Origin: Acidobacteriota bacterium
GTDB lineage: Bacteria; Acidobacteriota; Terriglobia; Bryobacterales; Bryobacteraceae
Reading direction: 5' to 3'
Length of the DNA stretch: 64,000 nucleotides
Assembly (NCBI GenBank): GCA_026394055.1
Contig: JAPKYZ010000063.1
Span: 62,001 to 126,000, forward strand
Positions within the stretch are counted from its first letter, which is position 1. Every line of letters starts with the position of its first letter. This document shows, piece by piece, positions 41,235 to 49,113 of this stretch. The notes beneath the pieces are model-generated. The model did no database searches. It saw nothing but the letters and a program-made list of their open reading frames with translations, and was not told where the DNA came from. Made by a program: the position numbers and the translations under genes.

Positions 41235-42677
41235 GCGGGCGCCGGCCTTCTGCAGGTGGCTGCGGCTGGCGCTGTAGCTGAAGTAGATCACCAGGCCAAA
41301 CACCATCCAGGCCAGGAAGGCCGTCCAGGTGAGCGAGTCAAGCGAGTACATCAGCGCGAAGTTCGCCAGCACGCCCAGCGCCGGGATCAGCGGCACCATC
41401 GGCGTGCGGAAGGGCCGCGGCAGTTCCGGCCGCGTGCGCCGCAGCACGATGATGCCAATGCAGACCACGATGAACGCGCACAGCGTGCCGATACTGGTCA
41501 GGTTGCCCAGCAGGCTGATGGGCGTAAAGCCCGCCAGCAGGCCCACAAACACCAACAGGATCAGGTTGGACTTGTAGGGCGTCCGCAGCTTGGGGTGGAT
41601 CTCGGAGAACGTCTTGGGCAGCAGACCGTCCTTCGACATCGAGTAGAACACGCGGGACTGGCCGAATAGCATCGCCAGCATCACGGTGGTCAAGCCCAGC
41701 AGGGAGCCCAGCTTCATCCAGAAGCCCAGCCACGGCAGGCCGGTCATGCGGTCGACCGCGAGAGCGTAAGGCGCGGCAACGTTCAGTTCCTTGTAGTTGA
41801 CGATGCCGGTAAGCACGAGCGCGTACAGGATGTAGAGCAGCGTACAGACGGCCAGGGAGCCGATGATGCCTATGGGCATGTCGCGCTTGGGGTTCTTGGC
41901 TTCCTGCGCGGCGGTGGAGACGGCGTCAAAGCCTATGTAGGCGAAGAAGATGGTGCCCGCGGCGCTCATCACGCCGGTCCAGCCGAACTTGCCGAACTCG
42001 CCGGTGGTGTTCTCGGGCAGGAACGGCGTGTAGTTGCCGGTGTTGATGTAGCTGTAGCCCAGGATGATGAAGGCGATGACGACGGTCAGCTTCACGGCCA
42101 CAACAATCGAGTTGAAGCGGGCCGATTCCTGCACGCCGCGGATCAAGATCGCCGTGATCACCATGATGATGAAGACCGCCGGCAGATTCACGAGACCTGG
42201 ATCAGCGTCCCAGGGCGAGGCCAAAAACTGCTGCGGTAGCGTGATGCCCAGTGACTTCAAGATCGACACCATGGTGCCGGACCAACCCACCGATACCGTC
42301 GCGGCACCCACCGCGTACTCCAGCACCAAGGCCCAACCGATAATCCAGGCCACCAGTTCGCCCAGCGTCGCGTAGGAGTAGGCGTAGGCGGAGCCCGCAA
42401 TGGGGATCATGGTGGAGAACTCGCTGTAGCAAAGCCCGGCCAGCGCGCAGCCAATGGCGGCCAGGATGAACGAATAGACCACCGCCGGTCCGGCGTGGTT
42501 GGCCGCCGCGGTTCCCGCCAGCACAAAGATGCCCGCGCCGACCACCGCGCCAATCCCTAACGCCACCAGCTGCATCGCGCCCAAGGTGCGCTTCAGCTCG
42601 CCACCACCACTCCCGTGCGACCCATCGCCACCTTCGGCGATCAGCTGGTCTACCGACTTTGTCGCAAACAGATTCAT
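41223..42677 (-). CDS. APC-superfamily amino acid permease
   Basis: 484 residues, about 12-14 membrane segments. Cytoplasmic N-tail, then LKRTLGAMQLVALGIGAVVGAGIFVLAG (first broken helix with the substrate-binding GAGIF), SEFSTMIPIAGSAYAYSYATLGE, FAYIGFDAVSTAAQEAKNPKRDMPIGIIGSLAVCTLLYI (typical of cationic amino-acid transporter relatives) and VFYSMSKDGLLPKTFSEIHPKLRTPY. It probably takes up or exchanges amino acids. Its ATG overlaps the stop of another APC permease gene (ATGA), so two paralogous transporters are co-translated. Confidence 0.88.
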   Translation of the reverse strand: MNLFATKSVDQLIAEGGDGSHGSGGGELKRTLGAMQLVALGIGAVVGAGIFVLAGTAAANHAGPAVVYSFILAAIGCALAGLCYSEFSTMIPIAGSAYAYSYATLGELVAWIIGWALVLEYAVGAATVSVGWSGTMVSILKSLGITLPQQFLASPWDADPGLVNLPAVFIIMVITAILIRGVQESARFNSIVVAVKLTVVIAFIILGYSYINTGNYTPFLPENTTGEFGKFGWTGVMSAAGTIFFAYIGFDAVSTAAQEAKNPKRDMPIGIIGSLAVCTLLYILYALVLTGIVNYKELNVAAPYALAVDRMTGLPWLGFWMKLGSLLGLTTVMLAMLFGQSRVFYSMSKDGLLPKTFSEIHPKLRTPYKSNLILLVFVGLLAGFTPISLLGNLTSIGTLCAFIVVCIGIIVLRRTRPELPRPFRTPMVPLIPALGVLANFALMYSLDSLTWTAFLAWMVFGLVIYFSYSASRSHLQKAGARSGR

Positions 42678-44038
42678 CCCTTAACCTCTTTCCCGCGGCC
42701 TCTCCAAATGTAAAAGACCGGCACTCCTAAAAGAACGATGATCAGGCCCGGCCATGTGTAGCTGGGCTTGTAGAGCAATAGCAACCACTCAATGGTCAAC
42801 GCGGCGACCACGTACAGCGCCGGGACCACCGGGTAGCCAATGGCCCGGTACGGCCGCGGCGCGTCAGGGCGCCGGGCCCGTAAAACAAATACGCCACAGA
42901 TTGTCAGCGCGTAGAACAGCAAAACGGCAAAGATAACATAGTCGAGCAGATCTCCATAGCGCCCGCTCAAGGTCAGCACGCAGGCCCACAGGCATTGCGC
43001 CCACAGTGAGACGTTGGGCGTCTGCGTCTTGGGATCCAACTGCGCCACCTTCTTGAAGAACAGGCCGTCCAGCGCCATGGCATAGTAGACGCGCGCCCCG
43101 GCCAGCGTCAGGCCGTTGACGCAGCCAAACGTCGAGATCATGATGGCGATGGCCATGATGGCCTGCGCGCTATCGCCCAGCAGCGCCTGCGCGGCAGCGG
43201 TACCCACGCGATCCTGCGCGGCGTTGGCGATGCCTGAAAGCGGCAGCACGCTGACGTAGACGTAGTTGGCGCCCAGGTAGAGCAGCGAGACGATGGCGAC
43301 GCCCAGCGCGAGCGACAGCGGCACATTGCGGCGAGGGTTCTTGGTCTCGCCCGCGGTGAAGGTGACGCAGTTCCAGGCGTCGGAGGAAAACAGCGAGCCC
43401 ACCATGGCCACGCCCACCAGGCGGATGCAGGCCCAGCTCCAATCCGCACCTTGCCAGAAGTTGTCGAAGTTGGGCAGCGCCTCGGGCGTATGGCCGTGCC
43501 AGAGGCCCAGGCCGATCAAGCCCAGCAGCGCGCCCGTCTTGGCGATGGTGAAGACGTTCTGCACCATCACCCCTTCGCGGACGCCGCGGGTGTTGATGTA
43601 GGCCAGCGACACCAGTACGCCGATGGCGATCATCTGCTGCTCGCGCGGGCCCAGCGGAATGAAGACGCCCAAAAACTTGGCGAAGGCGACGGCCACCGCC
43701 GCCATGGTGCCGGTCTGGATCACCAGAAACAGGGTCCAGCCATAGAGGAACGCGGGCAGGGGACCGAACGCTTCGCGCAGGTAGACATACTGGCCGCCCG
43801 CCTGCGGCATCATCGCCGCCAGTTCGCCATAGCTGAGCGCGGCCACCATGGTCATCACGGCGGTGGCGATCCAGACGATCAGCAGCAAGCCGGGGGACTG
43901 CACCTGCCGCGCAATATCGGCCGCCACCACGAAGACGCCGGAGCCGATCATGGAGCCCACCACCAGCGTCGTGGCATCCACCAATCCCAACTTGGCCGTC
44001 AGGGCCGGGCCGTTTTTCAACTCAGTCGCTTGATCCAA
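42674..44038 (-). CDS. APC-superfamily amino acid permease (second copy)
   Basis: 454 residues, about 12 membrane segments. KLGLVDATTLVVGSMIGSGVFVVAADIAR is the first broken helix; AALSYGELAAMMPQAGGQYVYLREAFGPLPAFLYGW, GSLFSSDAWNCVTFTAGETKNPRRNVPLSLALGVAIV and RVYYAMALDGLFFKKVAQLDPKTQTPNVSLW follow. It is more like the serine/threonine or LAT-type exchangers than the neighbouring permease. It overlaps thiE by 22 bases upstream and the next permease by four bases downstream. Confidence 0.88.
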   Translation of the reverse strand: MDQATELKNGPALTAKLGLVDATTLVVGSMIGSGVFVVAADIARQVQSPGLLLIVWIATAVMTMVAALSYGELAAMMPQAGGQYVYLREAFGPLPAFLYGWTLFLVIQTGTMAAVAVAFAKFLGVFIPLGPREQQMIAIGVLVSLAYINTRGVREGVMVQNVFTIAKTGALLGLIGLGLWHGHTPEALPNFDNFWQGADWSWACIRLVGVAMVGSLFSSDAWNCVTFTAGETKNPRRNVPLSLALGVAIVSLLYLGANYVYVSVLPLSGIANAAQDRVGTAAAQALLGDSAQAIMAIAIMISTFGCVNGLTLAGARVYYAMALDGLFFKKVAQLDPKTQTPNVSLWAQCLWACVLTLSGRYGDLLDYVIFAVLLFYALTICGVFVLRARRPDAPRPYRAIGYPVVPALYVVAALTIEWLLLLYKPSYTWPGLIIVLLGVPVFYIWRGRGKEVKG

Positions 44039-44619
44039 TCCATCACCCGTGCGCGCAGGCTGTGCGCGGTCAGTTCTTCCGGATAGAGGTCGCCGATGAC
44101 GGCGACGGAGTCGGCACCGGCTTCGAGTACAGAAACTGCATTATCGCGCGTGATGCCGCCAATGGCGACGAGGGGCCGATTTGTCAGGGGCCGCCAAGCG
44201 CGCAGATTCTCAAGCCCCACCTGCGGGTCAGGGTTGAGCTTGGAAGCGGTCTGGAAGATGGGGCCGAGTGCGACGTAGTCCACCGGCTCAGCGGCACTGG
44301 CGGCGAGCTGGGCCGCGTTGTGCGTCGAGAAGCCCAGCATCCGGGAGCCGATCTGCTTGCGGGCCTCCGCGGGCGGCAGGTCGGTCTGGCCGACGTGCAG
44401 TCCAGCGCCCACCAGCGCCGCTATGTCGGCGCGGTCGTTGACGATCAGCCGCGGGCAGAGCTTCACCAACGCTTCGAGTTCGGTTAGACGCTCGGGCGTC
44501 CAGGGGCCTTTGTGGCGCACCTGAAAAAACGACGCCCCGCCGTCAAGCAAAGCCTGGGCCTGCTCGACGACGGGGAGAGCGCGGTGGGGATCGAGAATCG
44601 GGTAGAAGCGGGGCAACAA
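44017..44619 (-). CDS. thiE: Thiamine-phosphate synthase
   Basis: 200 residues. Joins hydroxymethylpyrimidine diphosphate and thiazole phosphate to thiamine phosphate. TIM-barrel motifs: FYPILDP, LLDGGASFFQVRHKG, LIVNDRADIAALVGAGLHVGQTDLPPAEAR, GFSTHNAAQLAASAAEPVDYVALGPIFQTASK, VAIGGITRDNAVSVLEAGADSVAVIGDLY. No TPP riboswitch is visible: the gene begins only 14 bases after the HhH protein gene. The operon link with two permeases may be incidental. Confidence 0.92.
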   Translation of the reverse strand: MLPRFYPILDPHRALPVVEQAQALLDGGASFFQVRHKGPWTPERLTELEALVKLCPRLIVNDRADIAALVGAGLHVGQTDLPPAEARKQIGSRMLGFSTHNAAQLAASAAEPVDYVALGPIFQTASKLNPDPQVGLENLRAWRPLTNRPLVAIGGITRDNAVSVLEAGADSVAVIGDLYPEELTAHSLRARVMDWIKRLS

Positions 44620-44633
44620 GGAGAGTTGCGCCC

Positions 44634-45008
44634 TTACTTCTGCTTGGCGATGATCAGGTCCTTGATTTTGTCGTAGGTGGCTTGGGGGATGATCTTCTTC
44701 TGCGGCAGCTCGTCTTTGCGCTTGTAAGGGCGGCCTTTGACGATGGCGGCGGAGTAGGCGTCGCCGATGCCAGGGATGGTCTTCAGCGTGTCGGCGGAGG
44801 CGGAGTTGATGTCGATCAGTTCGCCCTTCTTCTCGGCGACTTTCTTTTCCGGTGCGGCTTTCTTCTCCGCCGCTTTGGCGTCAGGAGCGGCCTTCTTGTC
44901 CGCCGTCTTCTTTTCGGCGGCTTTAGGGGCGTCCTTTTTGGCCTGACCAAAGGCCACCGGCAGCGTCAGGGCCGCGGTGAACAGGAGTAGTTTGGCAAGT
45001 GCTCTCAT
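44634..45008 (-). CDS. Secreted helix-hairpin-helix protein with Lys/Ala repeats
   Basis: 124 residues. Signal peptide (RALAKLLLFTAALTLPVAFGQ), then a Lys/Ala/Glu/Pro-rich linker (KKDAPKAAEKKTADKKAAPD...), then a ComEA-type HhH unit: GELIDINSASADTLKTIPGIGDAYSAAIVKGRPYKRKDEL. ComEA-like domains bind double-stranded DNA during uptake, but many small acidobacterial homologues are of unknown function. It is first in the run HhH, thiE, permease, permease. Confidence 0.82.
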   Translation of the reverse strand: MRALAKLLLFTAALTLPVAFGQAKKDAPKAAEKKTADKKAAPDAKAAEKKAAPEKKVAEKKGELIDINSASADTLKTIPGIGDAYSAAIVKGRPYKRKDELPQKKIIPQATYDKIKDLIIAKQK

Positions 45009-45057
45009 AGGCCGCCAGTTTACCCGATTTCAGGGTGCGCTGTGCAGCCAGCGTTCT

Positions 45058-45165
45058 AGCCCCATGCGTAAGCTTGGGGCTTGTGCGGGAATGCGAAAAG
45101 CCCCAAGCTCACGCATGGGGCTAGGATGGGAATGCGGAAGAAGCCCCAAGCTGACGCATGGGGCT
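45058..45165. repeat. Palindromic intergenic repeat cluster, family A copies 2-3
   Basis: AGCCCCATGCGTAAGCTTGG (45058-45077), its inverted partner CCAAGCTCACGCATGGGGCT (45103-45122), and a further direct copy of that partner at 45146-45165. Three arms, so one hairpin plus an extra half. An IS481-type element begins 16 bases beyond it. Confidence 0.78.
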
Positions 45166-45276
45166 CTATGCGGTCCGTACCGGCGACATAGGTAACAAAA
45201 CAGCCCGGCGACATGGGTAACACTTTGGAGGCCCCGGAGGGCGGAGCGGACTTTCTGCAGACGGCAAGCTGGAAGG

Positions 45277-46455
45277 ATGCCGTGGAAAGAGAGCCGGGCG
45301 ATGGATGTGCGGGCGAAGCTCATCGAGGACTACCAGGAGGGCGAAACGATCACCGCCCTCGGCGAGATCTACGGGGTCTCGCGCAAGACGATTTATAAGT
45401 GGCTGGGCCGCTACGAGGAGGCGGGCGTGGCCGGGTTGGCCGAACGGAGCCGCGCGCCACACCGGCGGCCGCAGCAGCTGACCGGCGAGATCGCGGCGCG
45501 CATCGTGGCCGCCCGGCAGCGCTGGAAATGGGGCCCGCGCAAGCTGCTGGCGAAGCTGCACCAAGCTCATCCAGAAGTGGCGTGGCCCGCGGCGAGCACC
45601 GTATCTGAGCTGCTGCGCGAACGCGGCTTGACCCACCCGCAGCGGCGCCGGCTCCGCACCCCGCCGTATCCTCAGCCGCTGGCCGAAGCCACCGCGCCCA
45701 ATCAAACCTGGTGCGCCGACTTCAAGGGCTGGTTCCGCACCCGCGACGGCACGCGCTGCGACCCGCTCACCATCAGCGACAAAGGCACGCGCTATTTGCT
45801 GCGCTGCCAGATCACGCCCAAGACCGACACGACGCATGTGGAAGCCATCTTCGACGCCGCCTTTCATGAGTTCGGCCTGCCCGGCCGCATCCACACCGAC
45901 AACGGCGCGCCATTTGCCAGCCGCGCTCCGGGCGGGCTCAGCCGGTTGTCGATGCGATGGGTGAAGCTGGGCATCACGCCGGAGCGGAGCCGCCCCGCGC
46001 ACCCGCAAGACAACGGCCGGCACGAGCGGTTGCATCTCACGCTGAAGCAGGAAGTGCTGCGCGACGTGGCCGCGCATCCGCGCGCGCAACAGCAAGTGTT
46101 CCGCGAGTTCCAGCAAATCTACAACTGCGAGCGTCCGCACGAGGCGCTGGGCTATCAAACACCGGCCAGCTGTTATGTTTTATCGCCACGCCCGATGCCA
46201 CGGCGCGTTCCGGAACTGGAGTATGCCGACGGCACGAAACTGCGGCGGGTCAGCCGCAGCGGCGAGCTGCATTGGAAGGGGCAAGCGGTGTTTGTGAGCG
46301 AGGTGTTCGACGGCGAGATCTTGGGCTTGCGCGAAGTAGACGGCCGGTATCTGCAAGTGTGGTTCGGCCCGGTGGCCCTGGGCTGGCTCGACACCCACCG
46401 CCGCCAGTTCCAACGCCACCCCCCGCGGCACCGGGCACCGGACCCGTCGGGTTAA
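45277..46455 (+). CDS. IS481-family transposase
   Basis: 392 residues, intact. N-terminal helix-turn-helix (ALGEIYGVSRKTIYKWLGRYEEAGVAGLAERSRAPHRRP) with the characteristic MPWKES start, then an rve-type integrase core with DDE residues in TWCADFKGWF, RIHTDNGAPF and DNGRHERLHLTLKQE. C-terminal extension (LHWKGQAVFVSEVFDGEILGLREVDGRYLQVWFG). Cuts and joins the element's ends. Full length and uninterrupted, so potentially active. Confidence 0.9.
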   Translation: MPWKESRAMDVRAKLIEDYQEGETITALGEIYGVSRKTIYKWLGRYEEAGVAGLAERSRAPHRRPQQLTGEIAARIVAARQRWKWGPRKLLAKLHQAHPEVAWPAASTVSELLRERGLTHPQRRRLRTPPYPQPLAEATAPNQTWCADFKGWFRTRDGTRCDPLTISDKGTRYLLRCQITPKTDTTHVEAIFDAAFHEFGLPGRIHTDNGAPFASRAPGGLSRLSMRWVKLGITPERSRPAHPQDNGRHERLHLTLKQEVLRDVAAHPRAQQQVFREFQQIYNCERPHEALGYQTPASCYVLSPRPMPRRVPELEYADGTKLRRVSRSGELHWKGQAVFVSEVFDGEILGLREVDGRYLQVWFGPVALGWLDTHRRQFQRHPPRHRAPDPSG

Positions 46456-46509
46456 GGGCCTGCAGACACAATGGCCCCGTGCGACGGCGGTCCGTGGAAA
46501 TGACGGCCC

Positions 46510-46554
46510 GTGGAAGGAGAGGAAAACCAAACCCCGGTTTTCCTCTCCTTCCAC
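46510..46554 (+). other. 19-base perfect hairpin inside the insertion sequence
   Basis: GTGGAAGGAGAGGAAAACC (46510-46528) and its exact inverse (46536-46554) around a seven-base loop, 55 bases after the transposase stop. No T run follows, so it is not a standard terminator. It may block read-through or protect the transcript end. Confidence 0.6.
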
Positions 46555-46707
46555 CGCCCTTGGAAATCGCTCCGCGATTCCCCCATTCCCACAGGCTCGA
46601 CGATGGGTGTACCTTAAGGAAACAAGCAGGCCGCTCCACCAAAAGTGTTACCCATGTCGCTGGGCTGTTTTGTTACCTATGTCGCCGAACGGACACAGCC
46701 GCGCAAG

Positions 46708-47157
46708 CTATTCGGCGAACTTCAGTACTTCGCCGGGGCGGGGCATGCCGCGCTGGCCGAAGCGGATCTTGCCGTCTTTGCCGATCAGGTAGACCGTGCG
46801 CTTCACAATGACACCATCCGCATTGTAGAGCTTGGCCACCCGCTTGCCTTCGTCGACCAGTAAGGCATACGGCAGATGGTGCTTCTCACGGAAGGCGCGG
46901 TGACTTTCAGCGGAACCGGGGTTGACACCGTACACGACGGTGTTGTGCTTGGACATCGCGGACCAATTGTCGCGGATGTCGCAAGCTTGTTTGGTTCAAC
47001 CAGGGGTATCGTCGGCGGGGTAAAACACCAGGACGACGTTTTGCTTGTCACGATGAGTGAGCAGATTTACCACTTGCCCCTGCTCATCGCGCAGGGAGAA
47101 TCCGGGCGCGTCGGTGCCGACGGGCAGCGGGTCGGACCAGAGCCAGCCAAGGTTCAT
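46708..47157 (-). CDS. PrxQ/Bcp-type peroxiredoxin with predicted selenocysteine at the peroxidatic site
   Basis: 149 residues if TGA at 46996-46998 is read as selenocysteine (residue 54); without recoding the gene splits into a 53-residue N-part and an 82-residue piece from 46956. Reads MNLGWLWSDPLPVGTDAPGF..., [25 protein letters not shown], then VVYGVNPGSAESHRAFREKHHLPYALLVDEGKRVAKLYNADGVI and VYLIGKDGKIRFGQRGMPRPGEVLKFAE. In PrxQ/Bcp proteins the motif is TPGCTxQAC with the peroxidatic Cys first and the resolving Cys five residues later; the TGA replaces exactly the peroxidatic codon and C59 is the resolving Cys. A hairpin follows at SECIS distance. It lies 49 bases after argR on the same strand. 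Alternative: a TGC/TGT to TGA mutation or base error. Confidence 0.75.
46952..46980 (-). promoter_or_regulatory. Candidate bacterial SECIS hairpin
   Basis: Begins 15 bases after the TGA. GACAT pairs with ATGTC at the base; CGC with GCG and GAC with GTC continue the stem, with single C bulges on each side and an AATTG apical loop immediately followed by GGTC-like sequence (loop G plus GTC). The apical G lies about 32 bases from the TGA, inside the 16-37 base window known for bacterial SECIS elements recognised by SelB. The G sits at the 3' side of the loop, which is not ideal. Confidence 0.55.
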
Positions 47158-47206
47158 ATGTCAATGATGCGCTGGCTGCCCCGAAGGGTGCAATGGTTAC
47201 CGGTGT

Positions 47207-47644
47207 CTATTCAATGCCCCGGAGGCGCGGCGCCAACTCACGCGCATCTTTCGAGCTTTCGGTGACCACCAGGATCGTGTCGTCACCCGCCACGGTGCCC
47301 ACCACCTCCGGAAAGCCGGCTTGGTCGAGCGCGCGGCAGAGGCTCATGGCGTGGCCGGCGTGCGTCTTGACGACAACGATGTTTTGCGCGGCCCGGGCGT
47401 CGAGCAGCAGATCGGGAGCCAGGGTCCAGAACGTGGGCCCCTTGGTTTCGCCCTTGCCGGTGGCATAACCGCGGCCGGTCTTGATCAGGCCCAGGTCGTG
47501 GATGTCCCGCGAGAGAGTGACCTGCGTCACGTCCACGCCCTCCTGCTTCAACAGCTCCGCCAGCTGCTGCTGGGTGTGGACCTCATGCCGGGCGATCAGG
47601 GCGAGAATGCGCCCATGCCGCTGCGCTTTGCTGACCCCTTCCAT
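47207..47644 (-). CDS. argR: Arginine repressor ArgR
   Basis: 145 residues. N-terminal winged helix (RILALIARHEVHTQQQLAELLKQEGVDVTQVTLSRDIHDLGLIKTGRGY) and C-terminal oligomerisation/arginine-binding domain (NIVVVKTHAGHAMSLCRALDQAGFPEVVGTVAGDDTILVVTE, containing the GDDT motif for arginine). Hexamer that binds ARG boxes with arginine as co-repressor. It follows argH by nine bases in the run argF-argH-argR. Two ARG-box-like sites lie at argF, so it probably controls its own operon. Confidence 0.94.
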   Translation of the reverse strand: MEGVSKAQRHGRILALIARHEVHTQQQLAELLKQEGVDVTQVTLSRDIHDLGLIKTGRGYATGKGETKGPTFWTLAPDLLLDARAAQNIVVVKTHAGHAMSLCRALDQAGFPEVVGTVAGDDTILVVTESSKDARELAPRLRGIE

Positions 47645-47653
47645 CGGCTCCTG

Positions 47654-49033
47654 CTATGCCTTCCAGCCGTTCAATCGCTCCTTGGCCAGCTTGAGGGCTT
47701 GGGCCACGGCTTGGGGGCCGGTGCCGCCCGGGAGTTCGCGGCTCTTCATGCCTTCCGCGGGGTTCAGCAGCCGGGCAAACTCGGCGGTGAATTGCGGGGC
47801 GAACTTTTCGAGCTCGGCCACGGTCCAGTCCGAGGGCTTCATCTGGTGGCGCACGGAATGCAGCACCAGCTTGCCCACCAACTGGTGCGCCTGATGGAAT
47901 GGCGTGCCGCGACGGGCCAGTTCTTCGGCCAGATCAGTGGCCACCACCCAGCTGACTTCCGCCGCTTGGCGGGGCAGGGCGGGGTTCAGCCTCGTCGTAT
48001 CCACCACCACCTTGGCCATCATCAGGCAGCCGGCCACTTGATCGACGGCGTCGAACAGCGGCTCCTTGTCTTCCTGCATGTCGCGGTTGTAGGTGAGCGG
48101 CAGGCCCTTCATTGTCGTCATCAGGGCCAGATAGTCGCCAACCACACGGCCGCTCTTGCCGCGGATCAGTTCCAGCGAATCGGGGTTCTTCTTCTGCGGC
48201 ATCAGGCTGCTGCCGGAGGTGACGCCGTCGCCCAGGTCGAGCCAGCCGAACTCTTCGCTGGAATAGAGAATCCAGTCCTCGCTCAGCCGTGACAGGTGCA
48301 GCACGGTCAGGTTGGCGAAGTGCATGAAGTCGAGCGCCCAGTCACGGTCCGCGGAGACGTCCATGGAGTTCTTGGTGATGGCACCGAAGCCCAGGTCCTT
48401 GGCGATCGCCTCGCGGTCAAACGGGAAGCCGCTACCGGCCAAGGCGCCCGAGCCCAGGGGCATCACGTCGACGCGCGCCCGGGTCTGATCGAGGCGTTCG
48501 AGATCCCGCGCCAGCATCTCAAAATAGGCCAGGCAGTAGTGCGGCCACAGCACCGCCTGCGCGCGTCGCATGTGCGTGTAGCCGGGGATGATGGCGTCGG
48601 AGTACTTGTCGGCAATCGTCAGTACGGAGCCCAGCAGATCGACCAGCAGCTTGCGCACGCCGTCAATCTCGTCCCGCAGCCACAGCCGCACGTCGAGCGA
48701 GACCTGCTCATTGCGGCTGCGTCCGGTGTGGATCTTGTCGGCGAGCGGCGTCTTCTCTTTCAGCTTGCGGATCACCAGGGTGTGGACGTCCTCGTCGGTG
48801 GCGCCGGCAAAGAAGGCCGGGGTGGCCGCTTCTTTGCGCATGGTCTCGAAGACGCTCAGCAGTGTGTCGAGCTCGGACGCATTCAGGATGCCGACGCGCG
48901 AAAGGGCGCGCGCAAAGGCCTGGGAGCCGCGGATGTCAGCATCCACCAGGCGTTTGTCGAAATGCAGCGATTCGCCAAACTTCTCAAAGACCTCTGACGG
49001 GCCTGCTTCGAAACGTCCACCCCAAAGCTTCAT
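47654..49033 (-). CDS. argH: Argininosuccinate lyase
   Basis: 459 residues. Splits argininosuccinate into arginine and fumarate, the last step of arginine synthesis. Fumarase/ASL motifs: MKLWGGRFEAGPSEVFEKF, HTGRSRNEQVSLDVRLW, GYTHMRRAQAVLWPHY and the signature GSSLMPQKKNPDSLELIRGKSGR with the catalytic Ser loop. Length is normal. Separated by 80 bases, containing two short hairpins, from argF upstream on the same strand. Confidence 0.96.
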   Translation of the reverse strand: MKLWGGRFEAGPSEVFEKFGESLHFDKRLVDADIRGSQAFARALSRVGILNASELDTLLSVFETMRKEAATPAFFAGATDEDVHTLVIRKLKEKTPLADKIHTGRSRNEQVSLDVRLWLRDEIDGVRKLLVDLLGSVLTIADKYSDAIIPGYTHMRRAQAVLWPHYCLAYFEMLARDLERLDQTRARVDVMPLGSGALAGSGFPFDREAIAKDLGFGAITKNSMDVSADRDWALDFMHFANLTVLHLSRLSEDWILYSSEEFGWLDLGDGVTSGSSLMPQKKNPDSLELIRGKSGRVVGDYLALMTTMKGLPLTYNRDMQEDKEPLFDAVDQVAGCLMMAKVVVDTTRLNPALPRQAAEVSWVVATDLAEELARRGTPFHQAHQLVGKLVLHSVRHQMKPSDWTVAELEKFAPQFTAEFARLLNPAEGMKSRELPGGTGPQAVAQALKLAKERLNGWKA

Positions 49034-49063
49034 CTGATTCTCTTTTCTTGAAAGTCTTTCCGG

Positions 49064-49099
49064 GCAGGACTTAAGTCCTGCTGCAGGCTGACAGCCTGC
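49064..49099. repeat. Two adjacent short palindromes between argF and argH
   Basis: GCAGGACTTAAGTCCTGC (49064-49081) and GCAGGCTGACAGCCTGC (49083-49099), one base apart. Both are self-complementary stems with GCAGG ends. They may attenuate read-through from argF or be copies of a dispersed GCAGGCTG-type repeat. Confidence 0.55.
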
Positions 49100-49113
49100 G
49101 CCACCAGCTAGGT

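Larger units (their letters stand above)
45181..46687. mobile_element. IS481-type insertion sequence with doubled terminal repeats
   Basis: About 1507 bases. Left outer end CGGCGACATAGGTAACAAAA (45181-45200) is inverted at the right outer end (46668-46687). Inside each is a second related inverted copy: CGGCGACATGGGTAACACTT from 45206 on, and its counterpart at 46642-46660 with one change. One transposase gene, transcribed left to right, sits between them. No target duplication is obvious; flanking GTCCGT similarity might extend the ends a few bases outward. It lies 20 bases from the 3' end of the peroxiredoxin gene and did not break it. Confidence 0.85.

Noticed and set aside
44620-44633. 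TPP riboswitch for thiE
   Set aside because: Only 14 bases separate thiE from the preceding gene; no room for an aptamer and none is seen before the HhH gene.
46803-47051. Minus-strand frame overlapping the peroxiredoxin
   Set aside because: Low-complexity Ser/Thr/Pro translation; the peroxiredoxin frame through the TGA explains the locus.
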